Shown here piece by piece: positions 8,016 to 17,538 of a stretch of 64,000 nt of DNA (its first letter is position 1; each line of letters begins with the position of its first letter). The stretch lies in assembly GCA_016183655.1 (NCBI GenBank), contig JACPEH010000011.1:84166-148165 (forward strand). Direction: 5' to 3'. The notes beneath the pieces were generated by a model that worked only from the letters and a program-made list of their open reading frames with translations, was not told the DNA's origin and did no database searches. Source of the DNA: Rhodocyclales bacterium. GTDB taxonomy: Bacteria > Pseudomonadota > Gammaproteobacteria > Burkholderiales > Rhodocyclaceae. The position numbers were made by a program, and so were the translations under genes.

Positions 8016-8303
8016 TTAGGGGAGGGGGTGGCCGCGAGGTCGCCTCCTTACCCGCCTAGAGCCGTGGGTTCGATTCCCATCGCCCGCTCCACCTTCCCAA
8101 TCTCCCTTCCCTTGCACCGATCCGTAGCCGGCCGTCGATTTGCCGTTTGTCGGTGCCTGCTGCAGAATCCCCGAGCGACAGACAGTGTTGCTTCCGGCAT
8201 ATCCGTCTGTTCTTTGCTCGGAGGAAGGGAAAATGCCCGTGAGTTCTCATTGCTTCCCGCAGCCGTCGGCCCGCCGCGGGTAGTCCCGTTGCCGGAAACG
8301 AAC

Positions 8304-9149
8304 GTGCGCATCCGGGCAGGGGTCGGGGCGGCGGCAGTCTGCGCCGGGCTGCTGCTCGGCGGTTGTGCCGGGCTCGGGCCGAAGTCCGGGGCGACGCTGG
8401 CGGAAATCGAATCCTGGGCGACGGGGCATGGCTACCGGGCCGAAACGGTCGAATCGAAACCCTTCCGGCTGTTTACGCTGCTCCGCCAGCGGCGCGCCGA
8501 CCCCGTTCTGGTGATCTACGTCGAAGGCGACGGAAGCGGCCGGCCGTCGCCGTACAAGCCGTTCGAGCCGACGCCGAGAACGCCGCAGGCGTTGCGGATG
8601 GCGCACCAGGACGACTCGCCGATGGTCGCCTACCTGGCCCGCCCCTGCCAGTACCTGGCCGATGCTGCACACCCCGGTTGCGACAGCCAGCACTGGGTGG
8701 CGCGCCGTTATTCCGCGGCAGTGCTGGAGTCGATGAATACGGCGGTCGACGATCTCAAGCGGCGCAGCGGTGCCCGGACGATCAGCTTGGTCGGCTACGC
8801 CGGCGGCGGCGCGATCGCGACGCTGCTGGCGACGCGGCGCCAGGACGTCGGCGAACTGATCACCGTCGCTGCGCCGCTGGCGCTGGCCGAATGGGTGGAC
8901 CTGAACATGGTGGGGCCGCTCGATCCCGCGGACGATCCGATCGAGAGGCCGTCGCTGCCGGCCGCTCTGCCGGCGACGCACTTCGTCGGCGGCGAAGACG
9001 ATGTCGTACCCCCATTGTTCACCGCCCGCTTCGTCAGCCGGCGCGGCGGCCAGTTGATCTACATCACCGACTTCGGGCACGACTGCTGCTGGGCGGAAGA
9101 GTGGCCGTGGCTGCTGGAGCGTGCGCGCGGCAGGGAGACCTCGCCCTGA
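8304..9149 (+). CDS. Lipoprotein with alpha/beta-hydrolase fold
   Basis: A 281-residue protein with a lipoprotein signal peptide; the lipobox LLLGGCAG puts the lipidated Cys near residue 18. The rest resembles an alpha/beta hydrolase: VIYVEGDGSG, the nucleophile-elbow region SLVGYAGGGAIA (the usual GxSxG Ser is replaced by Ala in GYAGG) and a late DFGHDCCW with a possible catalytic His. Because the elbow Ser is missing, activity is doubtful. GTG 8304 was chosen because the signal peptide begins there. The 3' end of the gene is repeated at 11217-11333. Confidence 0.7.
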   Translation: MRIRAGVGAAAVCAGLLLGGCAGLGPKSGATLAEIESWATGHGYRAETVESKPFRLFTLLRQRRADPVLVIYVEGDGSGRPSPYKPFEPTPRTPQALRMAHQDDSPMVAYLARPCQYLADAAHPGCDSQHWVARRYSAAVLESMNTAVDDLKRRSGARTISLVGYAGGGAIATLLATRRQDVGELITVAAPLALAEWVDLNMVGPLDPADDPIERPSLPAALPATHFVGGEDDVVPPLFTARFVSRRGGQLIYITDFGHDCCWAEEWPWLLERARGRETSP

Positions 9150-9198
9150 GGGAAGGCCGGCGGCGCGCGCGGCTGTTCGTTGCGCAACGGTTTTGAAA
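9084..9198 (+). repeat. Direct repeat, copy 1 (3' end of hydrolase gene and flank)
   Basis: About 115 bp covering the last codons of the hydrolase gene, its stop and about 50 bp beyond. It recurs at 11217-11333. The core, 9103-9154 versus 11236-11285, is nearly identical with a 2-base length difference, and the TTGCGCAACGG further on is also shared. The rest of 9199-9397 shows no gene or recognisable site. Confidence 0.8.
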
Positions 9199-9397
9199 AA
9201 ACGTAGTTCCTGATAGGGGCGGCGGCATTGCCCGTCCGTCACTCGTCCATCTGAGCGTGCAGGCGCGCAATGAAGCGGTCCAAAGGTATAGCAGGAGGGG
9301 GGTCGTCGCTACTGTCCGGTCGCAACTCGACGTTCCGGCACCACGATCAATGCGGCATGGGGCAAGCTCGGCAATCCGGGAAGCTGCAGGATCGTCG

Positions 9398-10318
9398 TCA
9401 GGCCTGGCCCAGGCCAGCGTCAAGCGCGTCGGCTTGTGCCGAGAAGTCTGCGGGACGTCGCTTGCGGAAGGCCACCAGATTGGCGAGCTTCCAGCGCAAG
9501 GCCGGCAATTCGGCGGCATGCTGGCATTGCACCAGCGACCAGTTAGGCTCGGCGCGCACCAATCCGCTCAGGAACCGCTTCTGGCCTGCGGTCAGCCGTC
9601 GTGACAGTTCCTGCCGCAGCCGGACACGGGTCTCCAGCAGCGTCTCCAGCGGGCAGTCCACTTCGGTCATGCCGACGAAAGCACGCTCATATTCGGGAGC
9701 AATGTCCTTGTCGTTGCCGAACAGCACTTCATGCGGCGGCCGGTTGTGTCCGGCCAGGTAGAGCACGAAGCACTCGACCATGCCGTCGCCGAGACCGCCC
9801 GATTCGTAGAGCTGCCAAACGTCGAACAGGTCGCGTGGGTGCTGTCGATCCAGGGCCGCCACCAGCTTTCCTGCATAAAGCTCGTCACGCGCAAGGATCG
9901 GCGCCTCGAACTCGATGCCGAACAGGTCGCTGGTCTTGGCGCTCAGCGGCTTGTGTTCCACCGGCAGCACCGTGCCGCGGAAGACGACGTTCACTTCGAT
10001 CTTGACTTGGCTGGTGTCATTCTCGACGATCAACTTCGTGTCGTCGAGATCCTTGCCGGGAATCAGGCGCGTCTGCATGCCGAGCGGCGCGACCCGCTGC
10101 GCGATGGCGGCCAACTCGCCGTTGATCGCGTTTAGTGCCTCCTCGCGCTGCACTTGCCAGGGGCGATACACCACGTCGATGTCCACCGACAGGCGGGGCA
10201 TGTCCTGCACGAACAGGTTGATCGCCGTGCCGCCCTTCATGGCGAAGATGTCATTGGCGAAGACCTCGGGCGCAACGGCCAGCAGCAGGCGAACGGTGTC
10301 GGCGTAGCTTCTATCCAT
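9398..10318 (-). CDS. abiEii: AbiEii/AbiGii-type nucleotidyltransferase toxin
   Basis: A 306-residue nucleotidyltransferase of the AbiE type IV toxin-antitoxin/abortive-infection family. It shows the N-terminal FAMKGGTAINLF and the metal-binding pair in LSVDIDVVY (residues about 43-51), the GG...DxD arrangement of this superfamily. A later conserved ARDELYAGKLVAALDRQHPRDLFDVW is split here by residues typical of the family. AbiEii toxins modify tRNA 3' ends by adding nucleotides. The start overlaps the antitoxin stop by eight bases, as in other abiE operons. Confidence 0.9.
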   Translation of the reverse strand: MDRSYADTVRLLLAVAPEVFANDIFAMKGGTAINLFVQDMPRLSVDIDVVYRPWQVQREEALNAINGELAAIAQRVAPLGMQTRLIPGKDLDDTKLIVENDTSQVKIEVNVVFRGTVLPVEHKPLSAKTSDLFGIEFEAPILARDELYAGKLVAALDRQHPRDLFDVWQLYESGGLGDGMVECFVLYLAGHNRPPHEVLFGNDKDIAPEYERAFVGMTEVDCPLETLLETRVRLRQELSRRLTAGQKRFLSGLVRAEPNWSLVQCQHAAELPALRWKLANLVAFRKRRPADFSAQADALDAGLGQA

Positions 10319-11069
10319 GCGGGTTCAGGCTCAACAGGGTGCCGTCGGCGAGCCGGCTCATCCAGCGCTTCTTGCTGCCTGTGCGCAAGGGATGTCGTGC
10401 CAGCAGATCGTCGGCATCCGCCACTCCGGTCTCGCGCGCCCAGGTGAGGAACAGGCGCACGGTCTTCACGCTCGTGCAGCAGGACAGCAATTGGCCCAGC
10501 AGCTCCTTGCGTGGCGAGCGCAGGCCGTCGAACAGGTTGCGAGCTTCTTCCAGACTTTGCTTGGTGCCGGCTTCGTACAGCAGTTCCAGCACGGCGCGTT
10601 CGGAGGCCGACACGCGCAGGCTATCGGGCAGGCCAGGGGGTGTCACCAAGGTCTTGCTCGCCAGCATCGCATCCGGCCAGTCGAACAGGCCGGCATGGAC
10701 GTAGCGCGCCGGGAAGCGCGACATGAACCAGGCCGGCAGCGCGAAGCGGTTATCCCCCCACAGCACCAGCGTGTCGCGGCTGCCCAGGTTGTGCCGTACG
10801 CCCTGCAGAGCCAGCGCGCTCTTGCCGCCAATGTGCAGGCCGGGCACGCGTTGTTGCAGGAACTTCAGCGCACCGTAGACCCCGAAATCGTCGTTGGGGA
10901 AGGCGTACACGCCCTGAGCCAGGCGCACGAGCCAGCCCCCCTCGGCATAGCGCGCGGCGAGCTGCGGCGACACCCCGAGCGGCGCCAGGGTGGCCAAGTC
11001 GAACGGTGCTCCACGAGGAAGACCCGTCTGTAGCCGCTTGATTACTTGGTGTCGAGAATTTGCATCCAT
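10311..11069 (-). CDS. abiEi: AbiEi-type antitoxin / transcriptional regulator
   Basis: A 252-residue AbiEi-family protein, the antitoxin and autorepressor of the AbiEii toxin. The N-terminal winged-helix region (QVIKRLQTGLPRGAPFDL, residues 8-25) is followed by the AbiEi domain with RLAQGVYAFP, HIGGKSALALQG and a C-terminal SERAVLELLYEAG. ATG 11069 gives the family start (MDANSRHQ); 24 more upstream codons are open but lack similarity. It is the first gene of the two-gene operon. Confidence 0.88.
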   Translation of the reverse strand: MDANSRHQVIKRLQTGLPRGAPFDLATLAPLGVSPQLAARYAEGGWLVRLAQGVYAFPNDDFGVYGALKFLQQRVPGLHIGGKSALALQGVRHNLGSRDTLVLWGDNRFALPAWFMSRFPARYVHAGLFDWPDAMLASKTLVTPPGLPDSLRVSASERAVLELLYEAGTKQSLEEARNLFDGLRSPRKELLGQLLSCCTSVKTVRLFLTWARETGVADADDLLARHPLRTGSKKRWMSRLADGTLLSLNPHG

Positions 11070-11216
11070 GGTTGAAAAATAGCACGAAATCCAATCAAAC
11101 GCGCCCGGCCGACAGGATGTGAGCACCAGAAATAGCTTCATTGGCTATTTTCAAGTCGCAATCTAATCGGAGCACCGTCTGCCGGAAGCCTCCTTGACGC
11201 CGGGTCTTGAATTCCG

Positions 11217-11333
11217 TGTTGCTGGACGGAAGCGCGGCCGTGGCTGCTGGAGCGCGCGCGGCAGGGAGACCTCGCCCTGAGGGAACGGCGACGGCGACGC
11301 CCGCAGCCGTTGGTTGCGCAACGGGGGTGAAAA
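11217..11333 (+). repeat. Direct repeat, copy 2 (remnant of hydrolase 3' end)
   Basis: This repeats the end of the hydrolase gene (9084-9198), including the stop codon and the following flank, but has no open hydrolase frame upstream. With copy 1 it brackets the AbiE module. The 11070-11390 gap otherwise holds only the AbiE promoter side and the terminator at 11336-11365. Confidence 0.8.
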
Positions 11334-11365
11334 GGCAACAGGCCAAGCTCGCGCCTGGCCTGTTG
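11331..11365 (-). terminator. Rho-independent terminator of the CNNM/CBS gene
   Basis: The perfect inverted repeat CAACAGGCCA (11336-11345) / TGGCCTGTTG (11356-11365) is followed on the minus strand by CCTTTT. It lies 26 bases after the stop of the CNNM-family gene. Confidence 0.75.
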
Positions 11366-11390
11366 GCGGGGGCGTGACGACGCAGCGGCG

Positions 11391-12710
11391 TCAGCCGGCC
11401 GTTTCCTCTCCCTGCTCCGGAACGGCGCTGATCAGCACCTTGTCGACGCGGTTGCGGTCCATGTCCATCACTTCGAAGCGCAGTCCGCTGGCGAGGAAAT
11501 GGTCGGCCGGCACCGGGATGCGCCCGAGCATGTGCATGACGAAGCCGCCCAGCGTGTGGAAGCTGTTCTCCTCCTCGCCCGGCAGGTCGTCGCCGATGTC
11601 GAGCTGGGCCTTCAGGCGCTCGATGCCGATGTCGCCGTCGGCCAGCCACGAACCGTCGTCGCGCTGGATGATGTCGCGGTCTTCCGGTGCCTCCGGCTCG
11701 ACCAGTTCGCCGACGATCGACGACAGCACGTCGGTCAGCGTCACCAGCCCCTGCACCTCGCCGTATTCGTCGACGATCAGCGCGAACTGCAGACGGGCAC
11801 GGCGGAAGTTCTCCAGCAGCTGCGTCGTCGACACCGCTTCCGGCACGTAGAGTGGCGGATGCAGCACCGCCTCGATGTCGGCGATGCCGACCGGATGGCC
11901 GGGCAGCGCCTTCTTCAGCAGGTCGCCCTTCTGCAGCACGCCGAGGATGTGGTCGAGGCCGTCGCGGCAGATCACCAGGCGCGAGTATTCGCTGTCCATG
12001 ATCTGCTGCCGCACCGCTTCGTCGCCGTCGTCGAGGTCGATCACGCACATGTCGCGGCGCGGCGTCATGATCGCGCCGATGCGCTGCTCGTCGAGACGCA
12101 GCACGTTGGAGACGATCGCCTGTTCGCTCTCGTGGAAGACGCCGGCCTCGGCGCCCTGCTCCATCAACACCTTGATCTCGTCGTCGGTGACCGGCGGCTC
12201 TTCCTTGCGGCGGGCGCCGAACAGGCGCAGCACCAGCGACGACGACGTGGACAGCACGATCACCAGCGGGTGGGTGATGCTGGCGAGCAGCTGCATCGGC
12301 CGCGCGATCAGCGAGGCGATCCCTTCCGGTGCCAGCAGCGCGAGCTGCTTCGGCACCAGCTCGCCGATCACCACCGAGAAATAGGTGAGGCCGACGACGG
12401 TGATCGTCAGTGCGATGCCGCGGGCGTAGGGGGCGACGAGCGGGATGGCGGCCAGCCAGCCGGTCAGCGGGTCGGCGAGCACGGCTTCGCCGATGGCGCC
12501 GCTGAGGATGCCGACGCTGGTGATGCCGACCTGGATCGTGGACAGGAAGTTGGAGGGGTTCTGGTGCAGCTCCAGCGCCGCGTCGGCGCCGATGCTGCCG
12601 TCCTCGGCGAGGCTCTGCAGCCTGGACTTGCGGGAGGAGACGACCGCCATTTCCGACATGGCGAAGGCGGCATTGACGAGGATCAGCAGCAGCAGGAGAA
12701 CTATGTCCAT
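11391..12710 (-). CDS. CNNM/CBS/CorC_HlyC-domain membrane protein (hemolysin family)
   Basis: A 439-residue inner-membrane protein. The N-terminal DUF21/CNNM domain (about 1-190) has several hydrophobic segments and the signature IQVGITSVGILSGAIGEAVL. Two CBS domains follow (about 205-330; IMTPRRDMCVIDLDD, QFALIVDEYGEVQGLVTLTD). A C-terminal CorC_HlyC domain (about 345-430) ends in LRFEVMDMDRNRVDKVLI. Relatives act in magnesium or cobalt efflux, and the 'hemolysin' name is historical. ATG 12710 has GGGTGG upstream; a GTG four codons earlier is the alternative. Confidence 0.9.
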   Translation of the reverse strand: MDIVLLLLLILVNAAFAMSEMAVVSSRKSRLQSLAEDGSIGADAALELHQNPSNFLSTIQVGITSVGILSGAIGEAVLADPLTGWLAAIPLVAPYARGIALTITVVGLTYFSVVIGELVPKQLALLAPEGIASLIARPMQLLASITHPLVIVLSTSSSLVLRLFGARRKEEPPVTDDEIKVLMEQGAEAGVFHESEQAIVSNVLRLDEQRIGAIMTPRRDMCVIDLDDGDEAVRQQIMDSEYSRLVICRDGLDHILGVLQKGDLLKKALPGHPVGIADIEAVLHPPLYVPEAVSTTQLLENFRRARLQFALIVDEYGEVQGLVTLTDVLSSIVGELVEPEAPEDRDIIQRDDGSWLADGDIGIERLKAQLDIGDDLPGEEENSFHTLGGFVMHMLGRIPVPADHFLASGLRFEVMDMDRNRVDKVLISAVPEQGEETAG

Positions 12711-12854
12711 GGTGTTGGCCACCCGACGCGGGTTCGCGCGTGGCCAAGGTGTTTTAAGACATCCGATTCTAGCAGACCACGGCGGCAGGCTCGATCCACC
12801 GGCGGCCGGGTCGCCTCGCTATACTGCTAGCGTCGTCCTTGTTCAGGATCTGCC

Positions 12855-14371
<1,517 letters not shown>

Positions 14372-14372
<1 letters not shown>

Positions 14373-15931
14373 TGGCGGCGTCCGGCGAGCGTGCCGCCGA
14401 TCTCGACCGGCTGCGCCACGAGCCGCTGTGGGACGTGCTGGTCGTCGGCGGCGGCGCCACCGGCCTCGGCTGCGCGGTCGACGCCGCGGCGCGAGGCTAT
14501 CGCACGCTGCTCGTCGAGCGCGGCGACTACGCAGGCGCCACCTCGTCGCGCAGCACCAAGCTGATCCACGGCGGCGTCCGCTACCTGCGCCAGGGCGACC
14601 TGTCGCTGGTGCGCCACGCGCTGGCCGAGCGCGCCCGGCTGCTGGCCAACGCCGCGCCGCTGGTGCGGCCGCTACCCTTCGTCATCCCGGCGCGCGGGCT
14701 CGGCGAGCGCCTGCGCTATTCCGCCGGGCTCAAGCTCTACGACCTGCTCGCCGGCGCCCGCGGCATCGCCGCCTCGGCGCTGCTCGACCGCCGGCAGACG
14801 CTGGCCGCGCTGCCCGGACTGCGCAGCGACGGCGTCGTTGGCGGCGTCCGCTACTGGGACGCGCAGTTCGACGACGCCCGGCTGGCGGTGACGCTGATGC
14901 GCAGCGCGCGCGACCTCGGCGCCACCTGCCTCAACTACTGCGCGCTCGCCGGCCTGCTCAAGGCCGGCGGCCGCGTCTGCGGCGCCGAACTGCGCGACGC
15001 CGAGAGCGGCGAGGAGTTCGCGGTGCGCGCCCGCGTCGTGATCAACGCCACCGGCGTCTACGCCGACGCCGTGCGCCGCCTCGACGACGCCGGCGCCGCG
15101 CCGCTGCTGACGCCGAGCCAGGGCATCCATCTCGTCGTCGACGCCGCTTTCCTGCCCGGCGACAGCGCGCTGCTGGTGCCGGAAACCGAGGACGGCCGCG
15201 TCATGTTCGCCATTCCGTGGCTGGGCAAGGTACTGATCGGCACCACGGACACCGCGCGCGACGACCTGCCGGATGAGCCGCAGCCGCTTGCCGGCGAGGT
15301 CGACTTCCTGCTGCGTACCGCTGCCGGCGTGCTGGCGCGACCGCCGCAGCGCAGCGACGTGCGCAGCGTCTTCGCCGGCCTGCGGCCGCTGCTGGCGCCG
15401 GCGGCGAGTGGCAGCCACGGCGGCGGATCGTCGGCGTCGCTGTCGCGCGAGCACGCCATCGTCGTCGGCGACAGCGGCCTGCTCACCGTCACCGGCGGCA
15501 AATGGACCACCTACCGCTGGATGGCCGAGCAGGTCGTCGACCGGGCGGCGGCGGTCGCCGGCCTGCCGGCGGGAGTCTGCGAGACGCGTGAACTGCGCCT
15601 GCACGGCTGCGCCGCCGACAGCGGCGGCGGCGTCTACGGCAGCGACGCCGCCGCCGTCGCGGCGCTGCCCGGTGCCGGCGTTGCGCTGCATCCAGCGCTG
15701 CCGTATAGCGAGGCGATGGTCCGGTTCGCGTTCCGCTGCGAAGGCGCGCGCACGATCGAGGACGTGCTCGCGCGGCGGACGCGGGCGCTGTTCATCGACG
15801 CCGCCGCCGCCGAGGCGGCGATCGGGCGGGTAGGGGAAATCCTCGCCGAGGAACTGTCGCCGTCGCCAGAGCGCCTGCTGGCGCTGCTGCAGGCGGCGCG
15901 CGCCAGCGCCGGGCGTTTCCGCCTGGCCTGA
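14372..15931 (+). CDS. glpD: Aerobic glycerol-3-phosphate dehydrogenase
   Basis: A 519-residue FAD-dependent, membrane-associated enzyme that oxidises glycerol-3-phosphate to dihydroxyacetone phosphate and passes electrons to ubiquinone. The dinucleotide-binding motif VVGGGATGLGCAVDAAARG is at residues 25-43. The GlpD signatures TSSRSTKLIHGGVRYL and TVTGGKWTTYRWMAE are present, as is IPWLGKVLIGTTDT. It is coupled to glpK and completes glycerol entry into glycolysis. Confidence 0.96.
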
Positions 15932-15956
15932 GTCTGCGGCGCTGCCTTTTGCCCGG

Positions 15957-16205
15957 CTACCAGCCGCCGAGTTGCGGCGGCTGCATGCCGAGGCGCAGCA
16001 TTTCCTCCTCGACCTTCAGCCGCAGCATCAGCAGGCCCTGCAGGGTCTCGCGCGGCTTGTCGGCGGCCCAGGTGTCGTGATGCTGGGTGAGGCAGTAGTG
16101 GATCGCCGCATGGTCGGACACCTCGACGCCGCAGAGCTGCGCGTAGTGCATGATCTCGTGGTCGAGCGCGGCGAGTTCCTCGTGGTAATTCTCGAAGCCG
16201 GTCAT
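15957..16205 (-). CDS. Small conserved hypothetical protein
   Basis: An 82-residue acidic, His-rich soluble protein (nine His, for example DHEIMHYAQLCGVEVSDHAA and LTQHHDTWA). I do not recognise a named family. It starts 22 bases after the stop of the ABC binding-protein gene, so both may be in one transcript. The clustered His residues could bind a metal or heme, but no standard motif is present. Confidence 0.55.
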   Translation of the reverse strand: MTGFENYHEELAALDHEIMHYAQLCGVEVSDHAAIHYCLTQHHDTWAADKPRETLQGLLMLRLKVEEEMLRLGMQPPQLGGW

Positions 16206-16227
16206 GTGTCGCTCCGCCTGGCGGCGC

Positions 16228-17367
16228 TCACGGCACCAGCGTCCAGCGGCCGCCCTTCACCGTCATCATCACGCGGGCGCGGCCGTCCATGCCATTGTGG
16301 TCGGCGGCGCTCATGTTGAAGACGCCCTGCGCGCCGGTTACTTCCTTGGTCGTCTCCAGCGCGTCGCGCAACGCGGCGCGGAACTCCGGCGTTCCCGGCT
16401 TCGCCTTCTTCAGCGCCACCGGCACCGCTTTCGTCAGCAGCAGGCCGGCGTCGAAGGTGTTGGCGCCGAAGGTCGAGGTCGTGCCGGCGCCGTACTTCGC
16501 CTCGTAGGCCTTGATGTAGCCCTGCGCCACGGCCTTCACCGGATTCGCCGCCGGCAGGTCGTCGGCGACCAGCATTGGCCCGCCGGCCATCAGCGTGCCT
16601 TCGACCCTGGCGCCGCCCAGGCGGATGAAGTCGTTGGTGGCGACGCCGTGCGTCTGGTACAGCTTGCCCCGGTAGCCCCTCTCGGCCAGCGCCGCCTGCG
16701 GCAGCACCGCCGGGCCGCCGGTGGCGGCGACGAACACCGCGTCCGGCTTCGCCGCCAAGAGCTTCAGCGCCTGCCCGGTGACCGACTGGTCGGTGCGCGT
16801 GTAGCGCTCGCTGGCAACGATCTTCAGCCCGGCCTTCTCGGCCATTGGCGCGAACACCCTGAACCAGTTCTCGCCGTAGGGATCGTTGAAACCGACGAAG
16901 CCGACCGTCTTCACGCCGCTCGCCGTCATGTGCGCGATCACCGCCTCGGCGATCAGGTCGTCGTTCTGCGTCGTCTTGAACACCCACTTCCGCTTCTCGT
17001 CCATCGGCTGCACCAGCGACGACGAACCGACCGTGGTCAGCAGCGGCGTCTTCGCCTCGGCGACGAAGTCGAGCATCGCCAGCGCCGCCGGCGTCGTCGT
17101 CGGCCCGATCAGCGCATCGACCTTGTGCTCTGTGAGCAGCTTCTTGACGCTGGTCACCGCATTGGTCGGATCGGAGGCGTCGTCGAGCACCACGTACTCG
17201 ACCTTGTGCCCGCCGATCTCGGCCGGCAGCAACGCGACGGTGTTCTTCTGCGGCATGCCGACGACGGCGGTGACGCCGGTCGACGAAGCGATGACGCCGA
17301 CCTTCAGGTCGGCGTGGGCGAGGCCGGCGACGGCGAACAGGGCGGCGAGCAGGGAGAGGCGGCGCAT
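16228..17367 (-). CDS. ABC transporter substrate-binding protein, branched-chain amino acid (LivJ/K) type
   Basis: A 379-residue periplasmic binding protein. The signal peptide MRRLSLLAALFAVAGLAHA is cleaved after AHA, and the rest is the type I periplasmic-binding fold (Peripla_BP_6), with LKVGVIASSTGVTAVVG at the mature N-terminus and VGFVGFNDPYGENWFRVF in the middle. Relatives bind Leu/Ile/Val, amides, urea or aromatic compounds; the ligand cannot be read here. No permease or ATPase genes are nearby, so it is an orphan receptor in this window. Confidence 0.85.
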   Translation of the reverse strand: MRRLSLLAALFAVAGLAHADLKVGVIASSTGVTAVVGMPQKNTVALLPAEIGGHKVEYVVLDDASDPTNAVTSVKKLLTEHKVDALIGPTTTPAALAMLDFVAEAKTPLLTTVGSSSLVQPMDEKRKWVFKTTQNDDLIAEAVIAHMTASGVKTVGFVGFNDPYGENWFRVFAPMAEKAGLKIVASERYTRTDQSVTGQALKLLAAKPDAVFVAATGGPAVLPQAALAERGYRGKLYQTHGVATNDFIRLGGARVEGTLMAGGPMLVADDLPAANPVKAVAQGYIKAYEAKYGAGTTSTFGANTFDAGLLLTKAVPVALKKAKPGTPEFRAALRDALETTKEVTGAQGVFNMSAADHNGMDGRARVMMTVKGGRWTLVP

Positions 17368-17538
17368 GGCGGAGGTCCGGGGAAATGGAGACGGGGGATT
17401 ATCGCGGAAAACTTGTTATGGCTGGCAATGTCTACAGCATAGTTGCTGCATGGGTATGAAGTTATTTAACGGACTCAGTGGGTCCTAACCGTCGTTGGCG
17501 AATTTCAACCGCCTGCTAGGTTCAAGAGGGAGACTGGT

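Larger units (their letters stand above)
5419..8056 (+). mobile_element. Group II intron in tRNA-Gly(CCC), with internal tRNA gene and IEP
   Basis: A 2638-nt group II intron. It begins with the canonical GTGCG at 5419. The ribozyme core (domains I-III) fills about 5419-6150, the maturase gene is in domain IV, domain V is at 7982-8015 and domain VI follows to 8056. EBS1 lies in a hairpin loop at 5865-5873 and pairs with six bases of the 5' exon. The 3' border was placed by tRNA folding; the intron then ends ...CCCGCC, which departs from the usual terminal AY. Domain IV also holds an intact tRNA-Gly(CCC) (6204-6277). The 5' domains contain no other gene. Confidence 0.9.
5380..8091 (+). tRNA. 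tRNA-Gly(CCC), split by a group II intron
   Basis: The gene is in two exons, 5380-5418 (39 nt) and 8057-8091 (35 nt including the encoded CCA). Joined, they give a 74-nt tRNA. The 7-bp acceptor stem GCGGGCG/CGCCCGC pairs perfectly, the D stem is GTAT/ATAC, the anticodon stem is CTAGC/GCTAG, the anticodon loop is TTCCCAA (anticodon CCC, reads GGG) and the T arm is GTGGG-TTCGATT-CCCAT. The break falls in the 3' side of the anticodon stem, after GC. All stems close only when the interval is removed, so a functional product depends on splicing. Confidence 0.9.
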
